From NCBI GenBank assembly GCA_018883325.1, contig VEQH01000004.1:46010-110009 (forward strand): 64,000 bases of DNA, read 5' to 3'. Under the pieces are notes generated by a model. It was given only the letters and a program-made list of their open reading frames with translations. It did no database searches and was not told where the DNA came from. Source of the DNA: Flavobacteriales bacterium (GTDB lineage: Bacteria > Bacteroidota > Bacteroidia > Flavobacteriales_D > Crocinitomicaceae). Made by a program: the position numbers and the translations under genes. This document shows, in pieces, positions 1 to 8,923 of this stretch (positions are counted from its first letter, which is position 1; each line of letters starts with the position of its first letter).

Positions 1-63
1 TTCCAATCTACTTAACCAGTCTTGGTGGATTTGATGTTGATCGTAGATAAATGCTTTTTCCAT
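1..63 (-). CDS. N-terminal fragment of an unidentified protein, cut by the window edge
   Basis: An ATG at 63-61 on the minus strand opens a frame that stays open to the left edge, giving 21 codons beginning MEKAFIYDQHQ. The fragment is too short to assign to a family. It lies downstream of the DUF4199-like gene on the same strand with 160 bases between them, so it probably has its own promoter. The call rests only on an open frame with plausible amino-acid composition and on the general gene spacing of the region. Confidence 0.4.
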   Translation of the reverse strand, partial: MEKAFIYDQHQIHQDWLSRLE

Positions 64-223
64 GTTGAATGAATTTTGACGTTTCTGCAAAGTTCATTGA
101 AAGGAAGGGTTAATTATATGACTATCATCAGTTATTTAATTGATTGATGTCACGAGAATTCGGTTTTTTAGAATCAAAAATAGCGTTTTTATATCCCTTC
201 AAAAACGATTATTCTACCTTATT

Positions 224-763
224 TTAATTCCTAAAAACAACGCGACGATAAATTATTGCGATAACCATAGAATTTAGCGTTGAATAAACCATTAAAGCCA
301 ACAAAGAAATGATCATTGTGAATTTCGCGCTATACATCGAACGGGTATTTGCCATTACTTCGCGTTTGATTTCCTGCGGGTTTTTGTTTTCCATTGCTGG
401 ATTTGATGTTTGAATTTCTTTAATCACTTTTGGATTGTTCATTCTCAATTCAATTTCTTGGATTTTCTTGTCGTTGAATTCAGGATAAATTTTTTCGTAA
501 TATAAATACAAAAAAACACTGACAATCAAGGTGTAAGGAACTCCTGCGAGCATTCCGTTTTTGATGTCATTCAATAAATTACTTTCAAGTTCTTTTCTCT
601 TCACTTGATAAAGCGAGAAAGCAATTGCGGCAGTTAATAAAAACATGTTGATAAACACAAAAAACTTGATGTCATCTACAGAAAAATTAATTGCTAATCC
701 TAACATTTTCAACACAATCCAGAGAAGTGCTGCGCCGATACCAATTTTTATAGGAAGCTTCAT
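224..763 (-). CDS. DUF4199-like integral membrane protein
   Basis: This 179-residue protein has about four hydrophobic segments (around residues 5-22, 32-50, 72-88 and 148-170) with a long hydrophilic stretch at about 90-145, which is the layout of the Bacteroidota DUF4199 family. The function is unknown. Its ATG overlaps the stop of rho in the form TAATG (763-765 and 761-763), so translation is probably coupled to rho and the two are co-transcribed. The family name is a judgement from topology, length and C-terminal sequence, not a search; the coding status is secure. Confidence 0.8.
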   Translation of the reverse strand: MKLPIKIGIGAALLWIVLKMLGLAINFSVDDIKFFVFINMFLLTAAIAFSLYQVKRKELESNLLNDIKNGMLAGVPYTLIVSVFLYLYYEKIYPEFNDKKIQEIELRMNNPKVIKEIQTSNPAMENKNPQEIKREVMANTRSMYSAKFTMIISLLALMVYSTLNSMVIAIIYRRVVFRN

Positions 764-2673
764 TAGCTATTCATTGAAATCAAAAACTCTTCGTTTGAAA
801 TGGTATTTTCCATGTGTGATTTCATAAATTCCATTGCCTCAACTGGATTCATGTCAGCTATAAATTTACGAATCAACCAAATACGTTGCAAAACATCTTT
901 TCCTACCAACAAATCTTCTCGTCTTGTTCCAGATGCAGTAATATCAATTGCAGGGTAAATTCTTCTGTTTGAAATTTTACGATCCAATTGTAACTCCATG
1001 TTACCTGTTCCTTTAAATTCTTCGAAGATTACCTCGTCCATTTTAGAACCTGTTTCTGTTAATGCTGTTGCCAAAATGGAGAGTGAACCACCATTTTCGA
1101 TTTTACGAGCAGAACCAAAGAATCGTTTTGGTTTGTGAAGTGCGTTTGCATCGACACCACCAGAAAGTACTTTTCCAGAAGCTGGAGAAACGGTATTGTA
1201 TGCACGTGCTAAACGTGTAATTGAATCTAGCAATATACAAACATCGTGACCACATTCAACCATACGTTTTGCTTTTTCCAAAACCATGTTTGCAACTTTT
1301 ACGTGTCGCTCAGCCGGTTCGTCAAAAGTTGAAGCAATCACTTCCGCTTTCACACTTCGAGCCATATCTGTTACCTCTTCTGGACGTTCGTCAATCAATA
1401 AAACAATAAGGTAAGTTTCAGGATGATTTGCTGCAATTGCGTTTGCAACATCTTTCAATAACATTGTTTTACCCGTTTTCGGTTGCGCTACAATCATTCC
1501 ACGTTGACCTTTCCCGATTGGAGCAAACAAATCCATTACACGAGTAGAAAGTGTTTCTTGCTTGTGTCCTGTTAATTTGAACTTTTCAGAGGGGAAAAGT
1601 GGAGTTAAATATTGGAAAGGAACTCGATCTCGAATGTAAGAAGGATGTCTTCCGTTTATTGATTCAACTTTAACCAAAGGGAAAAATTTCTCGCCTTCTT
1701 TTGGCGGACGAATTGTTCCTTTAACTGTGTCTCCAGTTTTCAAACCAAATAATTTAATTTGATTTTGAGAAACATAAATATCGTCAGGAGATGGTAAATA
1801 ATTATAATCAGAAGATCTCAAAAATCCATATCCGTCTTGAATAACTTCTAAAACACCTTCAGCAGAAACAATTCCAACTAAATCATAGTTTTCTTCTTGA
1901 ACTTTTTCTTCCGTTTTATCGGTGTTTGAATTGTTATGTTGATTTGGATTTTGGTTTTGATTCCTGTTTGGATTGTGATTTGGATTACGGTTGGGGTTTT
2001 GATTCGGATTTTGATTTGAATTCAATTGCTCGCCGTTTCCTTGATTGCTTCCATTTTCACCTTGAGGTCGGTTGTGAACGGGTTTATTTTGATGTTGTGG
2101 CTTTCTTTGGTTCGGATTCTGATTTTGATTTGAAGTTTGATTTTCTGTAACTTCTTCTGTTGAATCTACTGCTACAACTTGGTTTCTTTGTTTGTTTTGA
2201 TTTGGATTGTTGCGGTTTGCTTTGAGATTTTGTTCGTGTTTGGGATGTTGTGGTTTCCTTTGTTGATTAATCTCGCTTTCTTCTTTTATCTCGTTATTGG
2301 TTGGGATTGTTGAAGATTCATTTACAACTTCTTCCTTTTTATGTGTGTTTTCTGGTTTTATTTCCGGGGCAAAATCCTTTTTTTCTTCAATTGAAACAGG
2401 ATTTTGTTCTTCCGTCGGAGCTTCAACTATTATTGTTTTTCGCTTCCTTTTCGTTTTATTTTCTTCCTTGCTCTCAGTTGATTCCTCAAATAGAGTAGGT
2501 GCTATGTTTTCTTGTTCCTTTTGAATTTTTGGATTTTCAGCTGTTTTCTCTTCGCCCATTAATAAGTTAATTAATTCGGCTTTTTTGTAGTCGCTTGCGT
2601 TTTCAATTCCAACAGTTTCAGCGATAACTCTCAGGTCTGAGATTTTTTTAGTCTCTAATGTTTTACGATCCAT
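763..2673 (-). CDS. rho: transcription termination factor Rho
   Basis: Rho is the hexameric RNA-dependent ATPase that ends transcription. The 636-residue protein has a Rho_N helical domain at about 1-40, a cold-shock-like RNA-binding domain at about 262-345 (DGYGFLRS near 280), the P-loop QPKTGKT at 397-403, and Walker B ILLDS at 480-484 followed by ITRLARAYN. The catalytic core is intact. Residues about 41-260 form a hydrophilic low-complexity insertion absent from E. coli Rho (419 residues), with [12 protein letters not shown] units at about 180-250. Large disordered insertions here are known in Bacteroidota. The stop overlaps the start of the next gene by one base. Confidence 0.97.
   Translation of the reverse strand: MDRKTLETKKISDLRVIAETVGIENASDYKKAELINLLMGEEKTAENPKIQKEQENIAPTLFEESTESKEENKTKRKRKTIIVEAPTEEQNPVSIEEKKDFAPEIKPENTHKKEEVVNESSTIPTNNEIKEESEINQQRKPQHPKHEQNLKANRNNPNQNKQRNQVVAVDSTEEVTENQTSNQNQNPNQRKPQHQNKPVHNRPQGENGSNQGNGEQLNSNQNPNQNPNRNPNHNPNRNQNQNPNQHNNSNTDKTEEKVQEENYDLVGIVSAEGVLEVIQDGYGFLRSSDYNYLPSPDDIYVSQNQIKLFGLKTGDTVKGTIRPPKEGEKFFPLVKVESINGRHPSYIRDRVPFQYLTPLFPSEKFKLTGHKQETLSTRVMDLFAPIGKGQRGMIVAQPKTGKTMLLKDVANAIAANHPETYLIVLLIDERPEEVTDMARSVKAEVIASTFDEPAERHVKVANMVLEKAKRMVECGHDVCILLDSITRLARAYNTVSPASGKVLSGGVDANALHKPKRFFGSARKIENGGSLSILATALTETGSKMDEVIFEEFKGTGNMELQLDRKISNRRIYPAIDITASGTRREDLLVGKDVLQRIWLIRKFIADMNPVEAMEFMKSHMENTISNEEFLISMNS
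1930..2150 (-). repeat. low-complexity Asn/Pro/Gln coding repeat inside rho
   Basis: On the minus strand this stretch encodes imperfect [12 protein letters not shown] units with a period of about 12 bases, clearest at about 1940-2020. It lies in the disordered insertion of Rho. Such periodic DNA can change length by slippage without breaking the frame. Confidence 0.7.
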
Positions 2674-2793
2674 TTAGATTGTATAATTGTATTTTTTGAT
2701 TGGATAGGATTTCGAGAGAAAACCTATTGGTAATAAAGAATTGACGCAAGTTTAACAAAAACTATTGATGTAGCAATTGTTTTTTTTAAATTT

Positions 2794-4056
2794 CTACGTT
2801 TTTCTTTTTTTCTTCTTTGCCGCAGGAAATAGTATATTGTTCAAAATCAGTCTATAACCGGGAGAAGTTGGATGTAAACTTAAATTTGTAACTGGGTCAC
2901 CAACAAAATGTTGATAATCCTCAGGATCATGTCCTCCGTAAAAAGTCCAAGTTCCTTGACCCATTTCTCCATGTAAGTACTTCGCGGTTCCAGCAGCTTT
3001 ATTTTCACCTAAAATCAGCACGTTTGACTTAATAAATTCTTTTCTAAAGTCGGTTGTTTGACCCATGAATCCATTGATTACATCTACGTGACATTGCGTC
3101 AACATGGTCGGAACGATGTCCCATTTGGCAGAAAAATCAAAAAGAGTAAACTGATCGACAGGCTCTGTAATTAATCTATTTACTCTTAAATCAGAGGCAT
3201 CAATATCCGAATATTCGTAAATCATCGGATCCTTAATTAAATGAAAATCTTTAAAAGCAAAGGTTTGAGAAAAATCCAGTTTTTCTTGCGCTCGACCATC
3301 AGAAGGATCACCATCAAAAACGGATTCACAAATATCTACTCCTTGTGCAGCCAAAGCAATATCGAAACTATCAGTTCCACTACACATCGTAAAAAGAAAA
3401 CCACCACCGATAACAAAGTTTTTCAAGTTTTTAGCAACAGCTAATTTCAATTCAGAAACTTTTTTGAAGCCCAACATTTTTGCATCGCGCTCCGCAATCA
3501 TCACCTGCTCTTGATACCAAGCTTGATAGCGCGCATTGCCATAAAATTTTCCGTATTGACCTGTAAAATCTTCGTGATGCAAGTGTAACCAATCGTATTT
3601 AGGCAACATTCCCATTACGATTGCTGAGTCATATATTTTGTCGTATTTTATTTCGGCATATTCTAAAACAAGTGTCACGGCATCGTCCCAAGGTTGCTTG
3701 TTTGGTGGGGTGTAAACTGCAATTTTTGGAGCTTTTTCTAATTGAACAATCTCCATATTTACTTCCGGATCTGCAATTTGAGAACGAATATTATTTACTT
3801 GACCGTCAGTTAAAATATCGTAGCGAACACCACGAATTATCAACTCTTCCTCAATTGTTTTTAGATGTGGAATTAAAAACGAACCGCCACGATAATTTAA
3901 TAACCATTCGATTACTACATCATTTTCAAGTGTCCAAAAGGCAATTCCATAAGCTTTTAGATGATTGTTTTGAGCTTCATCCATTGGAATTAAAATCTGT
4001 GTCGCTTTTAAAGGAACAACTAGCAAAAGAAAAAATGCGAAAAGTAAATTTTTCAT
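2794..4056 (-). CDS. secreted Bacteroidota protein of the family labelled asparagine synthetase B
   Basis: This 420-residue protein starts with a signal peptide (about residues 1-19) and ends in a basic KKKKRKT tail. It resembles a conserved Bacteroidota family (motif ILIPMDEAQ...HLKAYGIAFW near the mature N-terminus) that databases often call asparagine synthetase B. I see neither the N-terminal Cys glutaminase nor the PP-loop SGGxDS of real AsnB. The segment GGGFLFTMCSGTDS (217-230), with Cys225 on a tight turn, looks more like the nucleophile elbow of class I glutamine-amidotransferase-like folds; that is inference. The gene lies between rho and dnaB, with gaps on both sides, so it is probably transcribed alone. 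The real function is unknown. Confidence 0.85.
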   Translation of the reverse strand: MKNLLFAFFLLLVVPLKATQILIPMDEAQNNHLKAYGIAFWTLENDVVIEWLLNYRGGSFLIPHLKTIEEELIIRGVRYDILTDGQVNNIRSQIADPEVNMEIVQLEKAPKIAVYTPPNKQPWDDAVTLVLEYAEIKYDKIYDSAIVMGMLPKYDWLHLHHEDFTGQYGKFYGNARYQAWYQEQVMIAERDAKMLGFKKVSELKLAVAKNLKNFVIGGGFLFTMCSGTDSFDIALAAQGVDICESVFDGDPSDGRAQEKLDFSQTFAFKDFHLIKDPMIYEYSDIDASDLRVNRLITEPVDQFTLFDFSAKWDIVPTMLTQCHVDVINGFMGQTTDFRKEFIKSNVLILGENKAAGTAKYLHGEMGQGTWTFYGGHDPEDYQHFVGDPVTNLSLHPTSPGYRLILNNILFPAAKKKKRKT

Positions 4057-4133
4057 TGTAAAAATGTGTTTTTAAAGTACTGATTTTAAGCTGATTTATT
4101 TTGTCTTTTACTTAATTTAACGAAACCTAAAAT

Positions 4134-5708
4134 TTAAAATGGACTGTCATCATTTCCATCGCGATCAAAATCTATATCATCCGATTCATCAACAAAGTCT
4201 TTGCTATTCATTTTACTAGCAATTACCACAGTATTTTGGTCTAGATTGTGATTAAATCCGGCAATTCCACTTGTTAATGGAGATGACATTTCAATCGCAG
4301 GCATTTCGTGAAGATTTTCAAAACGCGCATATTCTGGTACGAAACGCAAACGAACTCTTTCTAGTGAACCATTTCTATGTTTAGCAATGATAATTTCTCC
4401 AATTCCGTTGTATGATTGACCGTCTTCATCTGTTGCTATTCCATAGTAATCAGGACGATAAATGAAGGAAACGATATCGGCATCTTGTTCAATTGCTCCA
4501 GATTCACGTAAATCTGAAAGTTGTGGACGTTTGTCTCCACCTCTTTGCTCTACCGAACGACTCAACTGAGAAAGTGCGATGATTGGAACATTTAATTCTT
4601 TCGCAATTTCTTTTATGGAGCGTGAAATAGTTGAAATTTCTTGCTCACGGTTTCCTCCTCCTTTGCCATCTTTGGCAGACATCAATTGAAGGTAATCAAT
4701 TATAATTAATTGAATATTGTGTTGTTGTTTTAATCTTCTACACTTTGCGCGGAAGTCAAAAATTGATAAACCTGGAGTATCATCAATAAATAAAGGAGCC
4801 GCTGAAAGTTTAGTTATTCGCGAGTGCATTTGTTGAAACTCATGGTCTTTTAAATCTCCTTTTCTCAATTTTTGTGCATCAATTCGTGCTTCACTCGCAA
4901 TCAAACGTTTCACTAGCTGAACTGCAGACATCTCTAATGAAAAAACGGCCACTCCTAAGTTGTAATCAACAGCAGTATTTCTTGCCATTGAAAGTACAAA
5001 TGCTGTTTTCCCCATACCAGGACGAGCTGCTAATACAATCATATCCGAACGTTGCCATCCAGAGGTAACTTTGTCTAAATCAAAAAATCCTGTTGGTACA
5101 CCTGAGATTCCGTCTGAATTTTGGGCTGCTTTTTCAATTTCTTGGATAGCTTCACGTACAACATTTGACATTGTAGCAACTTGTTTACTCATATTGTTTT
5201 CAGCGATACTGAATAAATCTTTCTCAGCTGAATTTAGTAATTCAAAAACGTCTCTTGTTTCGTCAAAAGAGTCACGAATGATTTCACTACTCACGCGAAT
5301 GAGTTCTCTTTTAATAAATTTCTCAGCAATAATTCGCGCATGAAACTGAACATTAGCGGATGATGCCACACGATTTGTTAATGAAGAAATATAAGCTGCA
5401 CCACCAGCTGCTTCTAATTCACCATTTTTCATCAAACGAGCTGTAACCGTTACTAAATCAATAGGTTGAGTAGAGCCAAATAATTCTTTAATCGCTTTGA
5501 AAATGTATTGATGTTTCGGATCGTAAAAACTATTTTGATTTAAAATATCAACAGTGTCGTCAATTGCTTTTTTTTCCAACATCATTGCACCCAAAACAAC
5601 TTGTTCTATATCAATTGCTTGTGGAGGAATACGGCCGATATCTCCCGTTAAAACGGAAGTGTTTTTTACTCTAGAAATTGGTTTTCGATTACTTTCAGGT
5701 GTTTCCAT
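4134..5708 (-). CDS. dnaB: replicative DNA helicase DnaB
   Basis: DnaB is the hexameric 5'-3' helicase at the replication fork. The 524-residue protein has the N-terminal DnaB domain (about 28-130), Walker A ARPGMGKT at 228-235, Walker B IIIDYLQLM at 335-343, and the conserved QLSRSVEQR...LSDLRESGAIEQDAD block at about 380-410. The acidic C-terminal tail (about 500-524) is rich in Asp. No intein is visible. The ATG lies only four bases after a TATATTTG element, so the transcript may have almost no leader. Confidence 0.97.
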   Translation of the reverse strand: METPESNRKPISRVKNTSVLTGDIGRIPPQAIDIEQVVLGAMMLEKKAIDDTVDILNQNSFYDPKHQYIFKAIKELFGSTQPIDLVTVTARLMKNGELEAAGGAAYISSLTNRVASSANVQFHARIIAEKFIKRELIRVSSEIIRDSFDETRDVFELLNSAEKDLFSIAENNMSKQVATMSNVVREAIQEIEKAAQNSDGISGVPTGFFDLDKVTSGWQRSDMIVLAARPGMGKTAFVLSMARNTAVDYNLGVAVFSLEMSAVQLVKRLIASEARIDAQKLRKGDLKDHEFQQMHSRITKLSAAPLFIDDTPGLSIFDFRAKCRRLKQQHNIQLIIIDYLQLMSAKDGKGGGNREQEISTISRSIKEIAKELNVPIIALSQLSRSVEQRGGDKRPQLSDLRESGAIEQDADIVSFIYRPDYYGIATDEDGQSYNGIGEIIIAKHRNGSLERVRLRFVPEYARFENLHEMPAIEMSSPLTSGIAGFNHNLDQNTVVIASKMNSKDFVDESDDIDFDRDGNDDSPF

Positions 5709-5712
5709 TCAG

Positions 5713-5720
5713 CAAATATA
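5713..5720 (-). promoter_or_regulatory. probable -7 element TATATTTG of dnaB
   Basis: Read on the minus strand, TATATTTG matches the Bacteroidota -7 consensus TAnnTTTG and is followed by CTGA and then the dnaB ATG. I found no convincing -33 TTG at normal spacing, so the call rests on the -7 match and position. Confidence 0.5.
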
Positions 5721-5884
5721 CGCAATGAGAATTTGTTGCCCTCTTCCCAAAAAGATTAGTTTATTAAAAGTTGCTAAAAGGCTTTATGAACAATTGTTAA
5801 GAAGCTTGTGTTTTGAATAAATCGTGAGAAATAAATCCAATTAAAAATAAATAAATGAACGAAATAATTGGTTGACACTAATCG

Positions 5885-5900
5885 AATTATCCCGATAATT
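5885..5900. terminator. weak palindrome downstream of recQ
   Basis: AATTATCCCGATAATT forms a 6-bp stem with a 4-base loop just past the recQ stop. It is AT-rich and lacks a strong T-run, so terminator function is doubtful. Nothing else is visible in the gap 5709-5906 apart from the dnaB promoter. Confidence 0.2.
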
Positions 5901-5906
5901 TATTTA

Positions 5907-8120
5907 TTAATTCGCAACTTCACTCATAAATTTAATTCGCATCAAACGCAATTCTTCTTCGGTGTAAAGTCCATCAAATTCGTGATAAGCAGTTATCAAA
6001 TCATCTGTATCAGCACTTGAGAAATAGTCAAAAATTTCTTCTTGATTATCGGCGTCTAATAAAGTATTGATATAGTAGTTGATATTAACGCGCGTTCCTG
6101 AATTTACAATTGACTCTATTTCATCAAGAATATTATCAAAGGTTTTTCCTTGTGATTTTGCAATATCTTCAAGAGGTAATTTTCTGTCAATATTTTGAAT
6201 CAACTGGACTTTTAAAACTGACTTGTTTACCAAAGATTTTACAACTAAATCTTGTGGACGTTCGATGTCATTGTCTTCAACGTAGTTGGCAATCAATGCC
6301 ACAAATGGTTCTCCATAACGTTGTGCTTTTCCTGTTCCGACTCCTTGAATATTGGTAAGTTCTTCAATCGTTATCGGATATTGGAAACACATATCTTTCA
6401 AAGAAGGTTCTTGGAAAATAACAAATGGAGGTATGTTGTTTTGTTTTGAAATAGACTTTCTTAAATCAACCAGTAAATTATAAAGTGTTTCATCAAAAGC
6501 ACCACCTTTTCCGCTTTGAACAATTGATTCATCATCATCTGTATTTGAGAAATCATGTTGTTTGATTAACATGAAAGATTCAGGTTTCTCAATGAATTTT
6601 TTACCGTTTTCAGTTAATTTGAGTGTGCCAAAAGATTCTACATCCTTATATAAAAGTCCACCAACTGTAGCTTGACGGATTACTGCATTCCAAAAGTGTT
6701 CGTCTTTTTCTTTACCAATTCCAAAAGTTGGTAATTTATCGTGTTTGTATGCTTTAATATCTGAGGTAACGTGACCGGATAAAAATGCACAATAATGTTT
6801 TGCTTTTTGTGTTTCATCTAAAAGTTTAACTGCATCTAAAAGCATAGAGATGTATTCTTGACCTTCAGTACGCTCTCTCGGATTTCTACAGTTGTCGCAT
6901 TGTTCATTGCATTTTTTCTCTTCAAAAACTTCTCCGAAATAATGTAAAATGAACTTTCTTCTACAAACAGAAGTTTCTGCATAAGAAACAATTTCATTTA
7001 ATAATTGTCGTCCAATTTCTTGTTCAGTAATTGGTTTTCCTTGTAAGAATTTCTCTAACTTTTCAATGTCTTTATAACTGTAAAACGCAACACATTCGCC
7101 AACACCACCATCACGTCCAGCTCTACCAGTTTCTTGATAATAACTTTCAAGTGATTTTGGAATATCGTGGTGAATAACATAGCGAACATCTGGTTTGTCA
7201 ATTCCCATTCCGAAAGCAATTGTTGCAACAATTACATCAGCTTCTTCCATTAGGAACATATCTTGATGCTTTGCTCTTGTAGCAGCATCTAAACCTGCAT
7301 GATAGGGTAGGGCATTGATTCCATTGATTTGCAATAATTCTGAAATTTCTTCAACTTTTTTGCGGCTCAAGCAATAAATAATTCCGCTTTCTCCTTGATG
7401 ATTTCGAATGTATTTTATGATTTGTTTTTCAACTTCACGCTTTGGTCGAATTTCGTAATATAAATTTTCGCGATTAAAGGAAGATTTGAAAACATCAGCA
7501 TCCAACATGTTCAAGTTCTTTTGAATGTCATATTGAACTTTTGGTGTTGCTGTAGCCGTTAAAGCTATAACTGGAACGTTTGAAATTTTCTCAAAAATAT
7601 CTCTCAATCTTCTGTATTCTGGTCGGAAATCATGTCCCCACTCAGAAATACAATGCGCTTCATCAATGGCAAAAAAAGAAATTTCAACAGAGGTTAAAAA
7701 ATCAATGTTTTCTTGTTTTGTCAAAGATTCAGGAGCAACATAAAGCATTTTAGTTTTACCATCTTGAATATCCTTGCGAACTTGAGTTATTTCAGTTTTT
7801 GTCAGTGAAGAGTTTAAAAAATGTGCTACACTATCATTTTCGCTCACATTTCTGATAGCATCAACTTGATTTTTCATCAAGGCTATTAAAGGAGAAACAA
7901 TGATTGCTGTGCCTTCCATTATTAAAGAAGGTAATTGGTAACACATTGATTTTCCTCCACCTGTTGGCATTATAACGAATGAGTTTCTACCATCTAGGAC
8001 GTTTCTTATGATGTTTTCTTGTTGCCCTTTAAATACTTCAAAACCGAAATATTTTCTTAAAGCTGATTTTAAATCAACTTGTTCTTTATTAATTGTATTA
8101 TTCACGATAATTTCTTCCAT
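5907..8120 (-). CDS. recQ: ATP-dependent DNA helicase RecQ
   Basis: RecQ unwinds DNA 3'-5' in recombination and fork repair. The 737-residue protein has Walker A MPTGGGKS (51-58), the DEAH box (153-156), helicase motif VI ETGRAGRDG near 330, and a zinc-binding Cys cluster at about 388-416 (CRRKF...CNEQCDNC). A winged-helix region and an HRDC-like segment (about 525-595) follow. The C-terminal ~130 residues, an extra helical domain common in Bacteroidota RecQ, extend past the E. coli length of about 610. It lies alone between dnaB and the Nfu gene. Confidence 0.96.
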   Translation of the reverse strand: MEEIIVNNTINKEQVDLKSALRKYFGFEVFKGQQENIIRNVLDGRNSFVIMPTGGGKSMCYQLPSLIMEGTAIIVSPLIALMKNQVDAIRNVSENDSVAHFLNSSLTKTEITQVRKDIQDGKTKMLYVAPESLTKQENIDFLTSVEISFFAIDEAHCISEWGHDFRPEYRRLRDIFEKISNVPVIALTATATPKVQYDIQKNLNMLDADVFKSSFNRENLYYEIRPKREVEKQIIKYIRNHQGESGIIYCLSRKKVEEISELLQINGINALPYHAGLDAATRAKHQDMFLMEEADVIVATIAFGMGIDKPDVRYVIHHDIPKSLESYYQETGRAGRDGGVGECVAFYSYKDIEKLEKFLQGKPITEQEIGRQLLNEIVSYAETSVCRRKFILHYFGEVFEEKKCNEQCDNCRNPRERTEGQEYISMLLDAVKLLDETQKAKHYCAFLSGHVTSDIKAYKHDKLPTFGIGKEKDEHFWNAVIRQATVGGLLYKDVESFGTLKLTENGKKFIEKPESFMLIKQHDFSNTDDDESIVQSGKGGAFDETLYNLLVDLRKSISKQNNIPPFVIFQEPSLKDMCFQYPITIEELTNIQGVGTGKAQRYGEPFVALIANYVEDNDIERPQDLVVKSLVNKSVLKVQLIQNIDRKLPLEDIAKSQGKTFDNILDEIESIVNSGTRVNINYYINTLLDADNQEEIFDYFSSADTDDLITAYHEFDGLYTEEELRLMRIKFMSEVAN

Positions 8121-8230
8121 ATCAGAAAAACAAAAGTTTGTTATGTTGTTCTGTTAAATTTAGTAATAAAAAAAAGAGTAGAAAAGGAAAACGACAATAA
8201 ATCATTAGATTTTTTTTCGTCAAATTATTT

Positions 8231-8827
8231 TTAAGCATTGATAGCAACGACTTCCTTTACTTCAGGTAAATGATTTTTCAATAAATTTTCAATCCCACCT
8301 TTTAATGTTGCGGTTGAAGAAGGACATCCAGCACAAGAACCTTTTAGTTGAACTGTAACTGTTCCATCTTCAAATCCAAGAAAATCAATTGCGCCTCCGT
8401 CGTTCTCAACAGCAGGTCTTACATATTGATCTAATAAAGCTTTAATAGGATCGTCGAAATCACTTGCATTGAATTCTATTTTTTCACCAGCTGTTTCTGA
8501 TTCACTAACTTTTGGCTGAGGCATTTGAATTAAAACGTCTTTTCCTGCTGCAATCCATTCTTTTATAAATTCACGTAATTCCATTGTGATAAAATCCCAA
8601 GGAACGTTATCGGTTTTAGTGACCGTTATAAAATTAGCAGCGATGAAAACATTTTTCACGAAAGGAAAATCAAATAATGCTTCTGCAATTGGTGAAAAAC
8701 CTTTTGCTTCTTTTCTAGATGCAAATTCAACTGAATCGCCTGAAATTAAAAGGTATTTATTCGCAACGAATTTCATCGTTGTCGGATTTGGTGTCATTTC
8801 TGTGTAAACAGTAACTGGAACGTTCAT
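8231..8827 (-). CDS. Nfu/NifU-type iron-sulfur cluster carrier
   Basis: Nfu proteins deliver Fe-S clusters to target enzymes in the cytosol. The 198-residue sequence has an N-terminal Nfu_N domain (about 3-92, TEMTPNPTTMKF) and a C-terminal NifU-like domain (about 125-198) with the cluster-binding CAGC (Cys165 and Cys168) in GSCAGCPSS. Two-domain architecture and length fit family norms. No other Fe-S assembly gene adjoins it. A TAnnTTTG element lies 15 bases upstream of the ATG. Confidence 0.95.
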   Translation of the reverse strand: MNVPVTVYTEMTPNPTTMKFVANKYLLISGDSVEFASRKEAKGFSPIAEALFDFPFVKNVFIAANFITVTKTDNVPWDFITMELREFIKEWIAAGKDVLIQMPQPKVSESETAGEKIEFNASDFDDPIKALLDQYVRPAVENDGGAIDFLGFEDGTVTVQLKGSCAGCPSSTATLKGGIENLLKNHLPEVKEVVAINA

Positions 8828-8841
8828 TTTTGTTTTTAATT

Positions 8842-8849
8842 CAAATTTA
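8842..8849 (-). promoter_or_regulatory. probable -7 element TAAATTTG of the Nfu gene
   Basis: TAAATTTG on the minus strand matches TAnnTTTG; its last base is 15 bases upstream of the ATG at 8827, implying a short leader. Confidence 0.4.
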
Positions 8850-8923
8850 GTAAGAATGTTCGTTTAAATAGCTAACTCAGGCTAATGAATAAATATTTAA
8901 TATTTTTTAGGAAAAAAAGAAAA

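Noticed and set aside
184..207. CGTTTTT/AAAAACG hairpin downstream of the DUF4199-like gene.
   Set aside because: A 7-bp A/T-rich stem with no following T-run; too weak to call a terminator.
1926..2150. Plus-strand open frame over the rho repeat region.
   Set aside because: A mirror of the repetitive Asn/Gln codons on the minus strand, not a gene.
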